Position numbers and translations under genes: made by a program. A DNA stretch of 64,000 bases from Psychrobacter sp. JCM 18903. Lineage in GTDB: Bacteria > Pseudomonadota > Gammaproteobacteria > Pseudomonadales > Moraxellaceae. Below the pieces are notes generated by a model. The model was not told the origin of the DNA, did no database searches, and was given only the letters and a program-made list of their open reading frames with translations. The stretch lies in the NCBI RefSeq assembly GCF_000586475.1, contig NZ_BAWJ01000011.1:52675-116674 (forward strand), written 5' to 3'. Of this stretch, positions 30,926-40,242 are shown in pieces; position 1 is the stretch's first letter; each line of letters starts with the position of its first letter.

Positions 30926-31237
30926 ATGAGAATCATACCGACCAAGATTGCCAATATCATCTATCCAAAAGATCTACCCAATGGCTTATTCACCAGCTTA
31001 ATTATCGCCTGTTTGCTGCTAGGGCTAGCATCATTGCGTAACGGTACTGATTTACAAGGTTGGCTCAATGTCATCGAAAACTGGCTGCTTATGCTGTTGA
31101 TATTTCCGACCGCCACCGCCACTGTAGCCTTACCGTTTAAATATCGAGATCCGACATTAGAGTTAAAGCTCATGTATTATCTCGGTATGTTTGTTGCCTT
31201 CTTATTTACTGTGGCAAAATTACGCTACTGGCGCTAA
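30926..31237 (+). CDS. Small membrane protein, about three helices
   Basis: 103 residues. Segments GLFTSLIIACLLLGLASL, NWLLMLLIFPTATATVALPF and YYLGMFVAFLFTVAKL are hydrophobic. No family recognised and no clear ribosome-binding site; a hairpin occupies that place. Frame is open and in the same direction as its neighbours. Confidence 0.6.
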   Translation: MRIIPTKIANIIYPKDLPNGLFTSLIIACLLLGLASLRNGTDLQGWLNVIENWLLMLLIFPTATATVALPFKYRDPTLELKLMYYLGMFVAFLFTVAKLRYWR

Positions 31238-31422
31238 TACTATCAGTGATAGCACACCCAAAAAGCCTATATGTAGAAGACTTATGTGACAAGCCTTGAA
31301 TTTCAAGACCAAAGCGTCCATTGTATGACTAAGATAGTTTTACCCGTATTATTGTAAAACAATAATGTTGCGACGCGCGATTTTTCTTGCAAGTATTAGA
31401 CGGGACAATGAGGAAGCAATTC

Positions 31423-31734
31423 ATGCCATACGATATCGATAATGATATAGAAGTAGATAACGAAAGTACGGATCAATTTGCAGGATTTGCCAAAGAGACT
31501 ACCCTTGAGTTGGTAGAGGCAGAAGATGGTCGCTTATTGTTACGTGACGCGGAACAGGACGAAGCGCCGCTGATGACCATTGATTTTTCTGAAAAGCTTA
31601 AAGAGCTGCTCGGTAGTGACACCCAAGCGATAGGTCAGCATATGATTCATGCCGCGATTCAGGTCATTATGCAAAAGCAGATGAGCCAATGGCATGCGCA
31701 TGTTTATGACAAAGAGCCGACGCACTATAGTTAG
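31423..31734 (+). CDS. Small acidic hypothetical protein
   Basis: ATG 31423 (MPYDIDNDIEVDNEST) is preceded by GAGGA at good spacing and is a better start than the upstream codon at 31387. The protein of about 103 residues is acidic and soluble: LELVEAEDGRLLLRDAEQDE, then IDFSEKLKELLGSD and a C-terminal helix HAAIQVIMQKQMSQWHAHV. No family recognised. Confidence 0.65.
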   Translation: MPYDIDNDIEVDNESTDQFAGFAKETTLELVEAEDGRLLLRDAEQDEAPLMTIDFSEKLKELLGSDTQAIGQHMIHAAIQVIMQKQMSQWHAHVYDKEPTHYS

Positions 31735-31799
31735 TGATGAGTTGCTGTTAAGCTGGCTAGTAGTCAATTAAAATAATCATCATGAAAAGTAGCAAGCAT

Positions 31800-31834
31800 A
31801 AAAAAGGGTATATCAATTGATATACCCTTTTTTT
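31800..31834. terminator. Bidirectional terminator between the hypothetical gene and rpmG
   Basis: Stem AAAAAGGGTATATC/GATATACCCTTTTT with A-runs and T-runs on both sides, serving both converging transcripts. Confidence 0.9.
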
Positions 31835-31890
31835 CAAATAACTTATTTATAGAAAGTATTTATGAAAATATATTCTATAAATTATAGCAA

Positions 31891-32046
31891 TTATTTGATT
31901 TTAGCTTCTTTAAACATCACGTGCTGGCGAATTTTTGGATCGAATTTCTTCATTTCCATTTTGCCAGGCATAGTGCGTTTGTTTTTAGTAGTGGTGTAGT
32001 AATACCCAGTACCAGCTGTTGATACTAATTTAATTTTATCTCTCAT
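31891..32046 (-). CDS. rpmG: 50S ribosomal protein L33
   Basis: A 51-residue protein too short for many ORF callers. It reads [20 protein letters not shown], then [19 protein letters not shown] and [10 protein letters not shown], the complete L33 sequence of the Cys-less type. It lies 133 bases after rpmB on the same strand, as in most proteobacteria. Confidence 0.97.
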   Translation of the reverse strand: MRDKIKLVSTAGTGYYYTTTKNKRTMPGKMEMKKFDPKIRQHVMFKEAKIK

Positions 32047-32179
32047 GATAGCTTTCCTGTAAATGAGGGGTCTTCAAACGATAGGTACGGATCTAAAATA
32101 TTAAGTAGCTACATAAGATGTAGCAGAAAAGCAGCTTAAACGACGAAAATTATCGAGATATTAAGCTGCCAGTCTTAAC

Positions 32180-32416
32180 TTATACTTTTTGACCTTGTGC
32201 GCGCATATCTGCTAACACTTTATCGATACCAAGTTTGTCAATAGTGCGCATACCTTTGGTAGACACACGTAGACGTACAAAACGATTTTCAGACTCTACC
32301 CAAAAACGATGGTTATGAAGGTTTGGTAGAAAGCGACGACGGGTTTTGTTGTTTGCGTGCGAAACATTATTACCCACCATAGGGCGCTTTCCAGTCACTT
32401 GGCAAACTCGAGACAT
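32180..32416 (-). CDS. rpmB: 50S ribosomal protein L28
   Basis: 78 residues: [59 protein letters not shown]. Complete L28. The start is preceded by AGGAG. Co-transcribed with rpmG. Confidence 0.98.
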   Translation of the reverse strand: MSRVCQVTGKRPMVGNNVSHANNKTRRRFLPNLHNHRFWVESENRFVRLRVSTKGMRTIDKLGIDKVLADMRAQGQKV

Positions 32417-32900
32417 GGCGAACTCCTAATCTATGAGGTATGAGTTTTTCTCATACCAGTCTGGGCAAGTTGCACGTTTTTGCGGCATGGACACAGCAAG
32501 CGGCAGCTTTGCACCAAACAAAACTATATGAATGTTGAGTTGATATTGCTGTTATCTAAAGGCAAATAACAAGCGTACCAATCAGAAAATTTTAAAGCCG
32601 ACATTTATACCATAAAACAGATGAATACTCAAATATTTTTATGATTATTGTCGATCTAAAGGATGGCTATTATACCCTGAAATTCACTGGCTATGTTGTT
32701 GATTATTTAATAGTAAAAATTAATTTTTAGTTGTAAGTTATGACAAAAGTCAGTAAAGTTGCTGTTATATATTTAATACAATCTGTTAATACAACGGGTA
32801 TTAATGTAAATCTATGTATCATTACCAATCTATTATGATTCTGTGTAATGATTTTTGTTTATTTGCTCGAATAAATTACTGCTGACGCGGAGTCCAAAAC
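32417..32900. other. AT-rich intergenic region between rpmB and the Ig-like lipoprotein gene
   Basis: 484 bases with divergent promoters expected at both ends. Very AT-rich from about 32640 on, with no gene seen. The low GC near the lipoprotein gene would fit acquired or variable DNA. Confidence 0.5.
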
Positions 32901-35207
32901 ATGTCATATAGTTCACGCCCACTTTCTTCTAAGTTGTTTCAATTGACAGCGTTATCACTGGCTTTAACATTAGCAGGATGTGGTGGCGGTGATGGTACAG
33001 ATACAATTGCGCCAGCGCCTGATTTGGGTGTAGAGCAGCCTGGTACAGGTGACGGTGAACAAGCTATTGGGGAAATCAATATTGTAGAAGGTGCACTCTT
33101 TAATGCTGATAGTAATATCATAAACTCAATTAGCTTAGAAGGAGCCTACTACAAGATAAAGGTTGTTGATAAAGCTAAAAACCCTATTATAAATGCGAAA
33201 GTTGTTTTCGATATTGATGCAGAAGGGATAAATCTTTCTCAAACAACATCAGGCGCAGTTTTGACAGATGCAGAAGGTATAGCGCAAATATTTTTGAAAC
33301 CTAATAATGCAGAGGTTTCAGGCGCATATACTATCTCAGCGAATGTAACCTATAAGCAGAAAACCGCTACAACGGAGACAACTTTCTCAGTTCAGGCAAC
33401 AAATGTTACTTTGTCAGAAATAACAGTTGGGTCCAGTAGCTTGGCTTCAGGAGGCCAAACGCCTATCAGTCTAAAAGTTACTAATGAAGCAGGTGATGTA
33501 CTAAGTGGTGTTTTAGTAAACCTCAATAGTAGCTGTGGTCAAATACCAGAACAAGTTACCTCTGATAGTGAAGGGATGATTAAAGCAGTTTTTAAAGCCA
33601 TTAATTTAGATACCACACTATGTAGTGGTCCAGTTAGTATGTCTGCACGTACAGGTAATAAAACTAAGTCAACGACAGTTACTGTTGCCTCTGCTGAAGC
33701 TACATCAATTATCTATACTTCTAATGACATCAGTCTAGGTATTCGCGGTAGTGGCTCATCTTCTACAGGACAAGCTGAGTTTACGGTGTACTCTGGATCT
33801 ACTACCCTGGCAAATGAACAAGTCAGAGTGTCTTTAGAGAAATCACCCCTTGGTCTTACTTTTGGACCAAATAGAAACCAGCAATCTTATGTAGCAACCA
33901 CTGATGCTAGTGGTCAGATTATTGTGCCTATATTCCCTGGTACAACGCCTGGGCCAGTAGAGATTGAAGTATCTTTAGTAGATGACCCATTAATAAATGC
34001 TTTGTCAAAAAACATAACAGTAGCCAGCTCACGAGTCACTCAGACGGGCCTTAGTTTATCATGGGAGAAGAACGTTTTAGATTGGTCTTATGATGGCGAT
34101 AGTACTCAAATCAATGCAAGAATGGTGGATCGTAATGGTAATAAAGTGCCCGATGGCACAGTAATTAACTTTACTGCCGAAGGCGGCAAGGTTACCTCTA
34201 GTTGTGCCACAGTTGATGGTAACTGTGATGTCACCTTTACAACGCAAAACCCGCGTCCAGGTGATGGACGCGTAAGTATTTTAGCAGTTGCTGAAGGTGA
34301 AAAAGACTACATCGATATGAACGAAAACAATGCTTGGGATGAAGGTGTTGATATACTAGTTCATAATATCGGTGATACATTCCGTGACGATAATGAAAGC
34401 GGAGATTTTCAGATTGGTGAGTTTACTTATCCACTGACAACTGGGGCAAGCAATGCATGTGAAAATAATATTGATAAGTACATCAATTTAAAATTTCCAT
34501 CATTGTCTGATTTGAAAAAACGTCAGTACGAATCTAGGTATATCAATGAGTTCGTTTCACCCAACAAAGTAAATAGCTGTAACACTGATTTAGATACGGT
34601 AGTACGTTATCAAGCTGTTACTTTGCTGTCTAACGGTAACGATACGCGTTTCACTGTGGGAAGTTTAGATCAAGGTGGTAATTTTACAGTTCGAACACCT
34701 CAAGCTATTTTTAGTAGTGACACATCCATATCATTTAGAGTGAATAGCGGTGGTTTTTACGACTTAAATCCTATGCCTTCTGGTACAACGATAACTGGTT
34801 CAGCAATTGACCAAACTTCTGCAAATCCAACTGCTACAATTGAACGTGTCGCAAATGGATTTTTCATTGAGGTTTTGGATGCTAATCCAAGATCAAGAGT
34901 TACTGTAAAAGTTGGTAATGAAGAGTTTTTAGTTCCTATTGGTAGTAACGGTACGGGAACTTCACAAGTATTTACTACTAATCCACCTATAGGCGACATT
35001 AGTGTAGAAAGCAAAAATAATACTTGTGAGGCTACCCTATCAGGTGTTACTAAAGTACCTGCTAACTTAGCAACTGGTATGCCGGGTGATAACTTGGGTA
35101 CTTTTACAACCTTTAAGCTGAAAAACTGTCAGGCAACGGATGAGGTTAAGATTACTGCCACTTCACCAAATGGCAATGTAACTAGCTATACTTATACTAT
35201 TGGATAG
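32901..35207 (+). CDS. Large Ig-like-domain surface lipoprotein with EF-hand-like loops
   Basis: A 768-residue lipoprotein. Signal peptide with lipobox TLAGC (Cys27), followed by a Gly/Asp-rich linker. Four repeated bacterial Ig-like (Big_1/invasin-type) units lie at about 60-165, 170-262, 268-375 and 385-465. Each has a motif like TDAEGIAQIFLKP, TDSEGMIKAVFKA or TDASGQIIVPIFP, where a Gly turn precedes a beta strand. After these, around 465-510, two acidic loops (DMNENNAWDEG and RDDNESGDFQIGE) resemble calcium-binding EF-hand loops. The C-terminal 250 residues hold several Cys. Probably an outer-membrane or cell-surface protein; an adhesin role is inferred. The intact frame over 2.3 kb is notable in this error-prone sequence. 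Ribosome site GCGGAG. Confidence 0.8.
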   Translation: MSYSSRPLSSKLFQLTALSLALTLAGCGGGDGTDTIAPAPDLGVEQPGTGDGEQAIGEINIVEGALFNADSNIINSISLEGAYYKIKVVDKAKNPIINAKVVFDIDAEGINLSQTTSGAVLTDAEGIAQIFLKPNNAEVSGAYTISANVTYKQKTATTETTFSVQATNVTLSEITVGSSSLASGGQTPISLKVTNEAGDVLSGVLVNLNSSCGQIPEQVTSDSEGMIKAVFKAINLDTTLCSGPVSMSARTGNKTKSTTVTVASAEATSIIYTSNDISLGIRGSGSSSTGQAEFTVYSGSTTLANEQVRVSLEKSPLGLTFGPNRNQQSYVATTDASGQIIVPIFPGTTPGPVEIEVSLVDDPLINALSKNITVASSRVTQTGLSLSWEKNVLDWSYDGDSTQINARMVDRNGNKVPDGTVINFTAEGGKVTSSCATVDGNCDVTFTTQNPRPGDGRVSILAVAEGEKDYIDMNENNAWDEGVDILVHNIGDTFRDDNESGDFQIGEFTYPLTTGASNACENNIDKYINLKFPSLSDLKKRQYESRYINEFVSPNKVNSCNTDLDTVVRYQAVTLLSNGNDTRFTVGSLDQGGNFTVRTPQAIFSSDTSISFRVNSGGFYDLNPMPSGTTITGSAIDQTSANPTATIERVANGFFIEVLDANPRSRVTVKVGNEEFLVPIGSNGTGTSQVFTTNPPIGDISVESKNNTCEATLSGVTKVPANLATGMPGDNLGTFTTFKLKNCQATDEVKITATSPNGNVTSYTYTIG

Positions 35208-35227
35208 TTGCTTTAGGCTTTAGAACG

Positions 35228-35255
35228 AACCCCTAACCTCGCGTTGGGGGTTTTT
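35228..35255 (+). terminator. Terminator of the Ig-like lipoprotein gene
   Basis: Stem AACCCC/GGGGTT around TAACCTCGCGTTG, with a T-run, 20 bases after the stop codon. Confidence 0.8.
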
Positions 35256-35391
35256 ACGTTATGAATCTTAATAACTAAAAAAACCAACTCAGTCAGCAAA
35301 GTTAGGTAAAAGCGATTAGAATAGTCGGTTTCCTATGCTAATGACCGTATTGAAAGTCAGTAGCAAGTTTAATTTTTTGATTGGGCGCACT

Positions 35392-36321
35392 ATGTCAGAC
35401 ACTGCAACGATTACTTCAGTAAAACACTCATCTCATAAACTATCTAGTAACCTGTCTAACAAGACGGCAATCGATACTGCCACGCTATTGATTAAATGCC
35501 GCGATCAAGCCGGTATTGTGCAAGCGGTATCTGAGTTTATTCATCGCTATGGTGCTAATATTATTACTCTCGATCAGTATTCAACTGCTCATGAGGGTGG
35601 TCAATATTTTATGCGTTTAGAGTTTGCTTTAGCAGGATTAAGCGAGATTATTGAGAATTTTGAAGCCAGTTTTGCGCATACGGTAGCCAAGCGCCATAAC
35701 ATGGCTTGGCGTTTACATGATAATGCGATTAAGACGAAAGTTGGCATTTTAGTATCAAAGTTTGATCATGCATTGTTGGATTTGTTATGGCGGCATCAGC
35801 GAGGTTTACTTGACTGCGAGATTACCTCTGTTGTTAGTAATCACGAAGACTTGCGCCAATCGGTAGAGAACTTCGGTATTACTTTCCATCATGTGCCAGT
35901 GACCAAAGACAATAAATCAGAGGCAGAAGAGCAAATTCATGAGTTGATGGAAGGCAATGATTTGCTAGTGTTGGCGCGTTATATGCAGATATTATCGTCT
36001 GATTTTGTCAAGCGATGGCCGATGCAAGTCATTAATATTCATCATTCATTTTTGCCTGCATTTGTGGGAGCTGATCCTTATCGTCAGGCTTATGATAAAG
36101 GTGTGAAACTCATCGGCGCGACCGCGCATTATGTCACCGCTGAGCTTGATCAAGGCCCTATCATTGAGCAAGATGTACACCGAGTCACTCACCGTCAAGG
36201 TGTGACGGAGCTGCGCGCTATTGGTCGTGATATCGAGCGTAATGTCTTGGCACGCGCTGTGAACTGGCATGTACAAAACCGCGTGATTGTAGCGGGTAAT
36301 AAAACCGTGGTTTTTAATTAG
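35392..36321 (+). CDS. purU: Formyltetrahydrofolate deformylase
   Basis: Hydrolyses 10-formyl-THF to THF and formate. The N-terminal ACT domain (IDTATLLIKCRDQAGIVQAV) spans the first 100 residues or so. The formyltransferase-fold domain follows, with VGILVSKFDHALLDLLWRH, INIHHSFLPAFVGADPY and GATAHYVTAELDQGPIIEQD including the active-site Asn, His and Asp. I prefer ATG 35392 (MSDTATITSV), giving about 309 residues. ATG 35335 is in frame and cannot be ruled out; neither has a strong ribosome site. The usual length is about 285. Confidence 0.93.
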   Translation: MSDTATITSVKHSSHKLSSNLSNKTAIDTATLLIKCRDQAGIVQAVSEFIHRYGANIITLDQYSTAHEGGQYFMRLEFALAGLSEIIENFEASFAHTVAKRHNMAWRLHDNAIKTKVGILVSKFDHALLDLLWRHQRGLLDCEITSVVSNHEDLRQSVENFGITFHHVPVTKDNKSEAEEQIHELMEGNDLLVLARYMQILSSDFVKRWPMQVINIHHSFLPAFVGADPYRQAYDKGVKLIGATAHYVTAELDQGPIIEQDVHRVTHRQGVTELRAIGRDIERNVLARAVNWHVQNRVIVAGNKTVVFN

Positions 36322-36373
36322 CATTTAATTAGAGCGAGTTCAAATTGAGAAGTGCTGGTTAACAGAAGGTTAA

Positions 36374-36415
36374 AAAAAGCCGTGAGTATTATTCATTAAT
36401 ACTCACGGCTTTTTT
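36374..36415. terminator. Bidirectional terminator between purU and ypjD
   Basis: Stem AAAAAAGCCGTGAGTATT/AATACTCACGGCTTTTTT around ATTCATT, shared by the two converging genes. Confidence 0.93.
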
Positions 36416-36444
36416 CTGGACCTATTGCTATTGCAGCGCTGATT

Positions 36445-37236
36445 TTATATCAGCATCTCTAACACAAACTTGCTGCCCACAAAGCCGATGGCTAATAGGA
36501 TAAAAGCATAGATAGTCATATTGGCGGCACGTTTGCCCCGCCATCCAGCACGCCAGTTACCGACCAGTAGCGCCCCAAACAATAACCAAGACAGCAGGCT
36601 AAACACGGTCTTATGCACAATATGCTGCGCCATCAAATCCTTTACATAGATAAAGCCAATGCCCAATGCGATACTTAGTAGGACAAAACCGACCAATAGC
36701 ATATCGAATAATAGACTCTCCATACTTTGTAGTGACGGTAGTTTATTCACCCAAAAACGATGAATAGAGTGGTGCTTGAGTTCGCGTATTTGTAGGCGTA
36801 AAAATAGCGCTTGCACCGCTGCCATCAGCAGCACACAATAGGCGGCAAGTGATAGTAATATATGAGCTTCAAGCCCAATACTGATATTTGTAATGGGTTG
36901 ATAAGGCGCACGGCCAATATAGCCAATTGTTAACCCTACCAATGCTGTTGGCGCTGCCAGTATGCCCAGACTGACGATAGGGCGATACAAACAAAATAAA
37001 AAATAGAAGAACAAAAAGAATAAGCTGATTAGACTAATGATATTAAAAAGATTAAAGTTTAGCCCGTAAAGCGTAACAACATAAGGATAAAGTAGCGCCG
37101 CATGCGCGAGCATGCCGACCATCAATAATCCCAAACTGATGCCTTTATGGATAGGCTTATCCCGAGTCAGTGCCCAACTAAGGTAAGCGCTGACTAAGAT
37201 ATAGGCTAGGCTAGCAAGTAAGAATGCAAAGTGCAC
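36445..37236 (-). CDS. ypjD: Cytochrome c assembly-type inner membrane protein (YpjD/CorE-like)
   Basis: 263 residues with about eight membrane helices. It belongs to the CcsA/HemX-like cytochrome c assembly family: YQPITNISIGLEAHILLSLAAY and VHKTVFSLLSWLLFGALLVG carry conserved His in helices, and WRGKRAANMTIYAF lies near the end. The start is GTG 37236. It is divergent from ffh, the standard neighbourhood of the E. coli ypjD homologue. Exact role unknown; some homologues are linked to metal homeostasis. Confidence 0.87.
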   Translation of the reverse strand: MHFAFLLASLAYILVSAYLSWALTRDKPIHKGISLGLLMVGMLAHAALLYPYVVTLYGLNFNLFNIISLISLFFLFFYFLFCLYRPIVSLGILAAPTALVGLTIGYIGRAPYQPITNISIGLEAHILLSLAAYCVLLMAAVQALFLRLQIRELKHHSIHRFWVNKLPSLQSMESLLFDMLLVGFVLLSIALGIGFIYVKDLMAQHIVHKTVFSLLSWLLFGALLVGNWRAGWRGKRAANMTIYAFILLAIGFVGSKFVLEMLI

Positions 37237-37708
37237 AGATATAATGCCTCATCTCATACTGAGCGCAAAATAGCCGCTCAATTTAATGCTAAAGTGGTAT
37301 TATCGGAATGATTAGAATAATCGTCCAATTTATCATAAAATGGGTGCCAATTGAGCACCAACTTGCTTATTCCTTATAAATGCTTGGCCAAGTTTGCTTG
37401 AATAAGCGCTCATATGCCTAGCTTGTAAAGCGATTGTCTATAAGTCATAAAGCGCCGCGCCAAGCTTTGGTAATGCTGTATTTGCAAAATCATTATAATT
37501 TTGGCGTCGTCTTGGTGCTATAGTGTTGATAATATACTGTTTTTTATCATTGTTTTTATGAAGATACGATTAAATACTTTACAGTATTCCCTAAGAATAT
37601 TTATCCGCTATTTGAGCTGAAGCCAGTTTCACTAAGTATTATTTTAAGTAAGCATTATTTTAAGTAAATATTGTTTTCACCAAGAATTATTTTAACTGAG
37701 AGTTATTT
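37237..37708. other. Divergent promoter region between ypjD and ffh
   Basis: 472 bases without a gene, holding both promoters. The ffh-proximal 75 bases are a 16-bp repeat array listed separately. I see no 4.5S RNA in this region. Confidence 0.5.
37634..37708. repeat. Degenerate 16-bp tandem repeat running up to the ffh start codon
   Basis: Units AAGTATTATTTTAAGT, AAGCATTATTTTAAGT, AAATATTGTTTTCACC, AAGAATTATTTTAACT and a partial GAGAGTTATTT follow in one register. The last base is directly before the ffh ATG, so the ribosome-binding region (GAGAG) lies within the array. Confidence 0.75.
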
Positions 37709-39259
37709 ATGTTTGATACCTTAACAGAACGTTTATCGTCGAGCCTGCGCAATATCGTCGGTACTGGGCAGTTGACCGAAGACAACATCAAAGATACCCT
37801 GCGTGAAGTGCGTATGGCGCTACTAGAAGCCGACGTCGCGCTACCCGTCACCCGTGACTTTGTAAAGCGCGTCAAAGAGCAAGCGCTTGGTGCAGAAGTA
37901 CTCAAAGAGTTGGCGCCAGGGCAAGCCTTTGTCAAAATCGTCCATGACGAACTGACCGAAATGATGGGCAGTGCCAATCAGCAGCTTGAGATGACGGGTA
38001 AGCCACCAGTTGTTTATTTACTGGCTGGTTTGCAAGGGGCAGGTAAAACCACGACGGCTGGTAAATTGGCGAAGTTTTTACAAGAGCGCCATAAGAAAAA
38101 GGTGATGCTAGTATCCGCTGACGTCTATCGTCCAGCGGCGATTGCTCAGCTTGAGCAAGTGGCAGGTCAAGTGAATGCCAAGTTTGTCAACTCAAGCATT
38201 GATGAAAACCCGATAGACATCGCGCTGCGTGCTATCGAAGAAGCCAAAATTCAATATCAAGATATTCTGATTATTGATACTGCTGGTCGTCTGGCTATCG
38301 ATGAGACTATGATGGCTGAAATTAAGGCGTTAACTGCAGCGGTCAATCCTTCTGAGACCTTATTCGTCGTCGATGCGATGACTGGTCAAGATGCGGCAAA
38401 TACCGCCAAAGCCTTTAATGATGCGCTGCCATTAACGGGTGTGATTTTAACTAAGACTGACGGTGATGCTCGCGGCGGTGCGGCACTTTCTGTACGCGCG
38501 ATTACTGGTAAGCCAATTAAGTTTTTAGGTCGCGGTGAAAAATTAGACGCGCTAGAGCTGTTCCATCCTGAACGTATCGCTCAACGTATTCTTGGTATGG
38601 GTGACGTCTTAAGCCTAGTCGAAGAAGTTGAACAAAAAATCGACCGTGATAAAGCCGAAAAAATGGCGAAAAAGATGCAAAAGGGCGGCGATTTCGACCT
38701 TGAGGATCTATTGACCCAATTCCAACAAATGAAAAGCATGGGCGGCATGGCAGGCTTCTTAGATAAGATGCCAGGTATGGGCGGCTCGGATATGCAAAAA
38801 GCGGTCGAAGATGCTAAGCCAGAAGAAAAAGTACGTGAGATGGAAGCGTTGATTAATTCGATGACGCCATTTGAGCGCAAAAATCCTGATAAAATTAACC
38901 CAAGCCGTAAGCGCCGTATTGCCGCAGGTTCGGGACGTGAGATTCAAGACGTCAATCGTTTGCTCAAACAACACAAGCAAATGGCAAAAATGATGAAAAT
39001 GATCTCTAAGCCTGAAGGCATCAGTAAAATGATGAAATCGATGCAAGGGCTAATGGGTGGCGGCGGTGCTGGTGGCGGCGGTGGCGGTCCTTTATTTGGT
39101 GGCGGCGGTCAGCAAGGCGGCGTCAAGGATGTGAATCCACAACAAATGGCTAAGCAGATGGGTCTAGATCCAAACAACATGCCAAGCACCGAAGAGATGC
39201 AAAAACAAATGCAGGAAATGCAGAATCAAGCGCCAAAAAAGTTTAAAACCCGTTTTTAA
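37709..39259 (+). CDS. ffh: Signal recognition particle protein Ffh
   Basis: GTPase that binds 4.5S RNA and signal sequences for membrane targeting. The NG domain has GLQGAGKTTTAGKL (residues 107-120), VDVYRPAAI-type VSADVYRPAAIAQLE, IIDTAGRLAIDE, TKTDGDARGGAALS and KFLGRGEKLDALE. The Met-rich M domain follows (FQQMKSMGGMAGFLDKMPGM, RKRRIAAGSGREIQDVNRLL). Near residues 450-470 there is an unusual Gly-rich stretch. It is 516 residues, somewhat longer than the E. coli 453, mostly due to the Gly-rich and C-terminal segments. Confidence 0.97.
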   Translation: MFDTLTERLSSSLRNIVGTGQLTEDNIKDTLREVRMALLEADVALPVTRDFVKRVKEQALGAEVLKELAPGQAFVKIVHDELTEMMGSANQQLEMTGKPPVVYLLAGLQGAGKTTTAGKLAKFLQERHKKKVMLVSADVYRPAAIAQLEQVAGQVNAKFVNSSIDENPIDIALRAIEEAKIQYQDILIIDTAGRLAIDETMMAEIKALTAAVNPSETLFVVDAMTGQDAANTAKAFNDALPLTGVILTKTDGDARGGAALSVRAITGKPIKFLGRGEKLDALELFHPERIAQRILGMGDVLSLVEEVEQKIDRDKAEKMAKKMQKGGDFDLEDLLTQFQQMKSMGGMAGFLDKMPGMGGSDMQKAVEDAKPEEKVREMEALINSMTPFERKNPDKINPSRKRRIAAGSGREIQDVNRLLKQHKQMAKMMKMISKPEGISKMMKSMQGLMGGGGAGGGGGGPLFGGGGQQGGVKDVNPQQMAKQMGLDPNNMPSTEEMQKQMQEMQNQAPKKFKTRF

Positions 39260-39300
39260 TTGATAGATGCTTAGATTGCTATAGTATTCAATTCTTAATG

Positions 39301-39336
39301 AAAACCCCAAGGTGCAAGTCGCTTTGGGTTTTTTTA
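39301..39336 (+). terminator. Terminator of ffh
   Basis: Imperfect stem AAACCCCAAG/CTTTGGGTTT with a T7 tail, 42 bases after the stop codon. Confidence 0.75.
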
Positions 39337-39460
39337 TGTCTGTCATGTTCCCATAAATATTGATGGATTAAGTATGAAAATTTAGAAATTAATAAAATTT
39401 GCCTATCCTAAATGCTATGATAGGCGCTGTTTTATAATGCTAAGTCAATAGGTCGAGGTT

Positions 39461-40146
39461 ATGATGTTTTTAGCAATGGATACCGTGTTTGATCAGTGTT
39501 CGATCGCGATTTTAGATGCCAGTGGTCAAGTGCTATCGAGTCATACAGAGACGGGTAAACGCCAGCAAACCCAGCAAATTCTGCCAATGATTGACGCCGC
39601 TTTGTCCGAGGCTAAGCTCAACCTTGCTGATTTACAAGCCTTGATATTTAACCGTGGTCCTGGTGCCTTTAGTGGCATACGGATTAATACGGCAGTAGTA
39701 CAAGCATTGTCTGTCGCCCATGATATTCCTTGTGTAGGAGTCTCAAGCCTACAAGCGATTGCGCAAGCGGCGTATCAAAAATATGGTGTGACCGAAGTGT
39801 ATAGCGCCCTTGATGCGCGTATGCAGCAAATTTATTTTGGGCAATATGTGCTAATAGACAACCTTATGCAGGCGGTTAATCAAGAAAATGGCGAAGATAC
39901 CGAGCAGTTGCTCGATTATGACAGCCAGACCGTGCTTAATATTCCCATTGCTGGCAATGGTGCGCCGTTATTAATATTACATGACGGTCAGAGCATTCAG
40001 GCAGATATTCACCCTGACGCTACTGTGATGGGGCAGCTTGGTATGGCTCAATTTAGGGCGACAGGCGGCACAGAAGCCTCGCAAGCTTACCAAAGTATCT
40101 GCGCAATCAAGCGTGGAAAACGCTAAAAGAGCAAGGTAAGGCGTAA
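39461..40146 (+). CDS. tsaB: tRNA threonylcarbamoyladenosine biosynthesis protein TsaB, frame broken near the 3' end
   Basis: TsaB partners TsaD and TsaE in making t6A37 of ANN-decoding tRNAs. Motifs are MFLAMDTVFDQCSIAILDA, ILPMIDAALSEA, NRGPGAFSGIRI and YSALDARMQQIYF. After EASQA the main frame ends oddly as YQSICAIKRGKR. One T restored near 40087 instead gives ALPKYLRNQAWKTLKEQGKA, the canonical TsaB tail ('P-YLRN'), ending at 40146. Repaired length is about 228 residues. Confidence 0.93.
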
Positions 40147-40242
40147 CCATCATATTAATGCCAGCCATTATCAGCGCTATATAAAATATAAAAATACTCT
40201 AAAACGCTATTAGCCAATAGATCCATATTTAGGAAAGCCATC

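Noticed and set aside
32417..35207. Horizontally acquired island
   Set aside because: Only one gene with AT-rich flanks, no integrase, tRNA or direct repeats at the borders.
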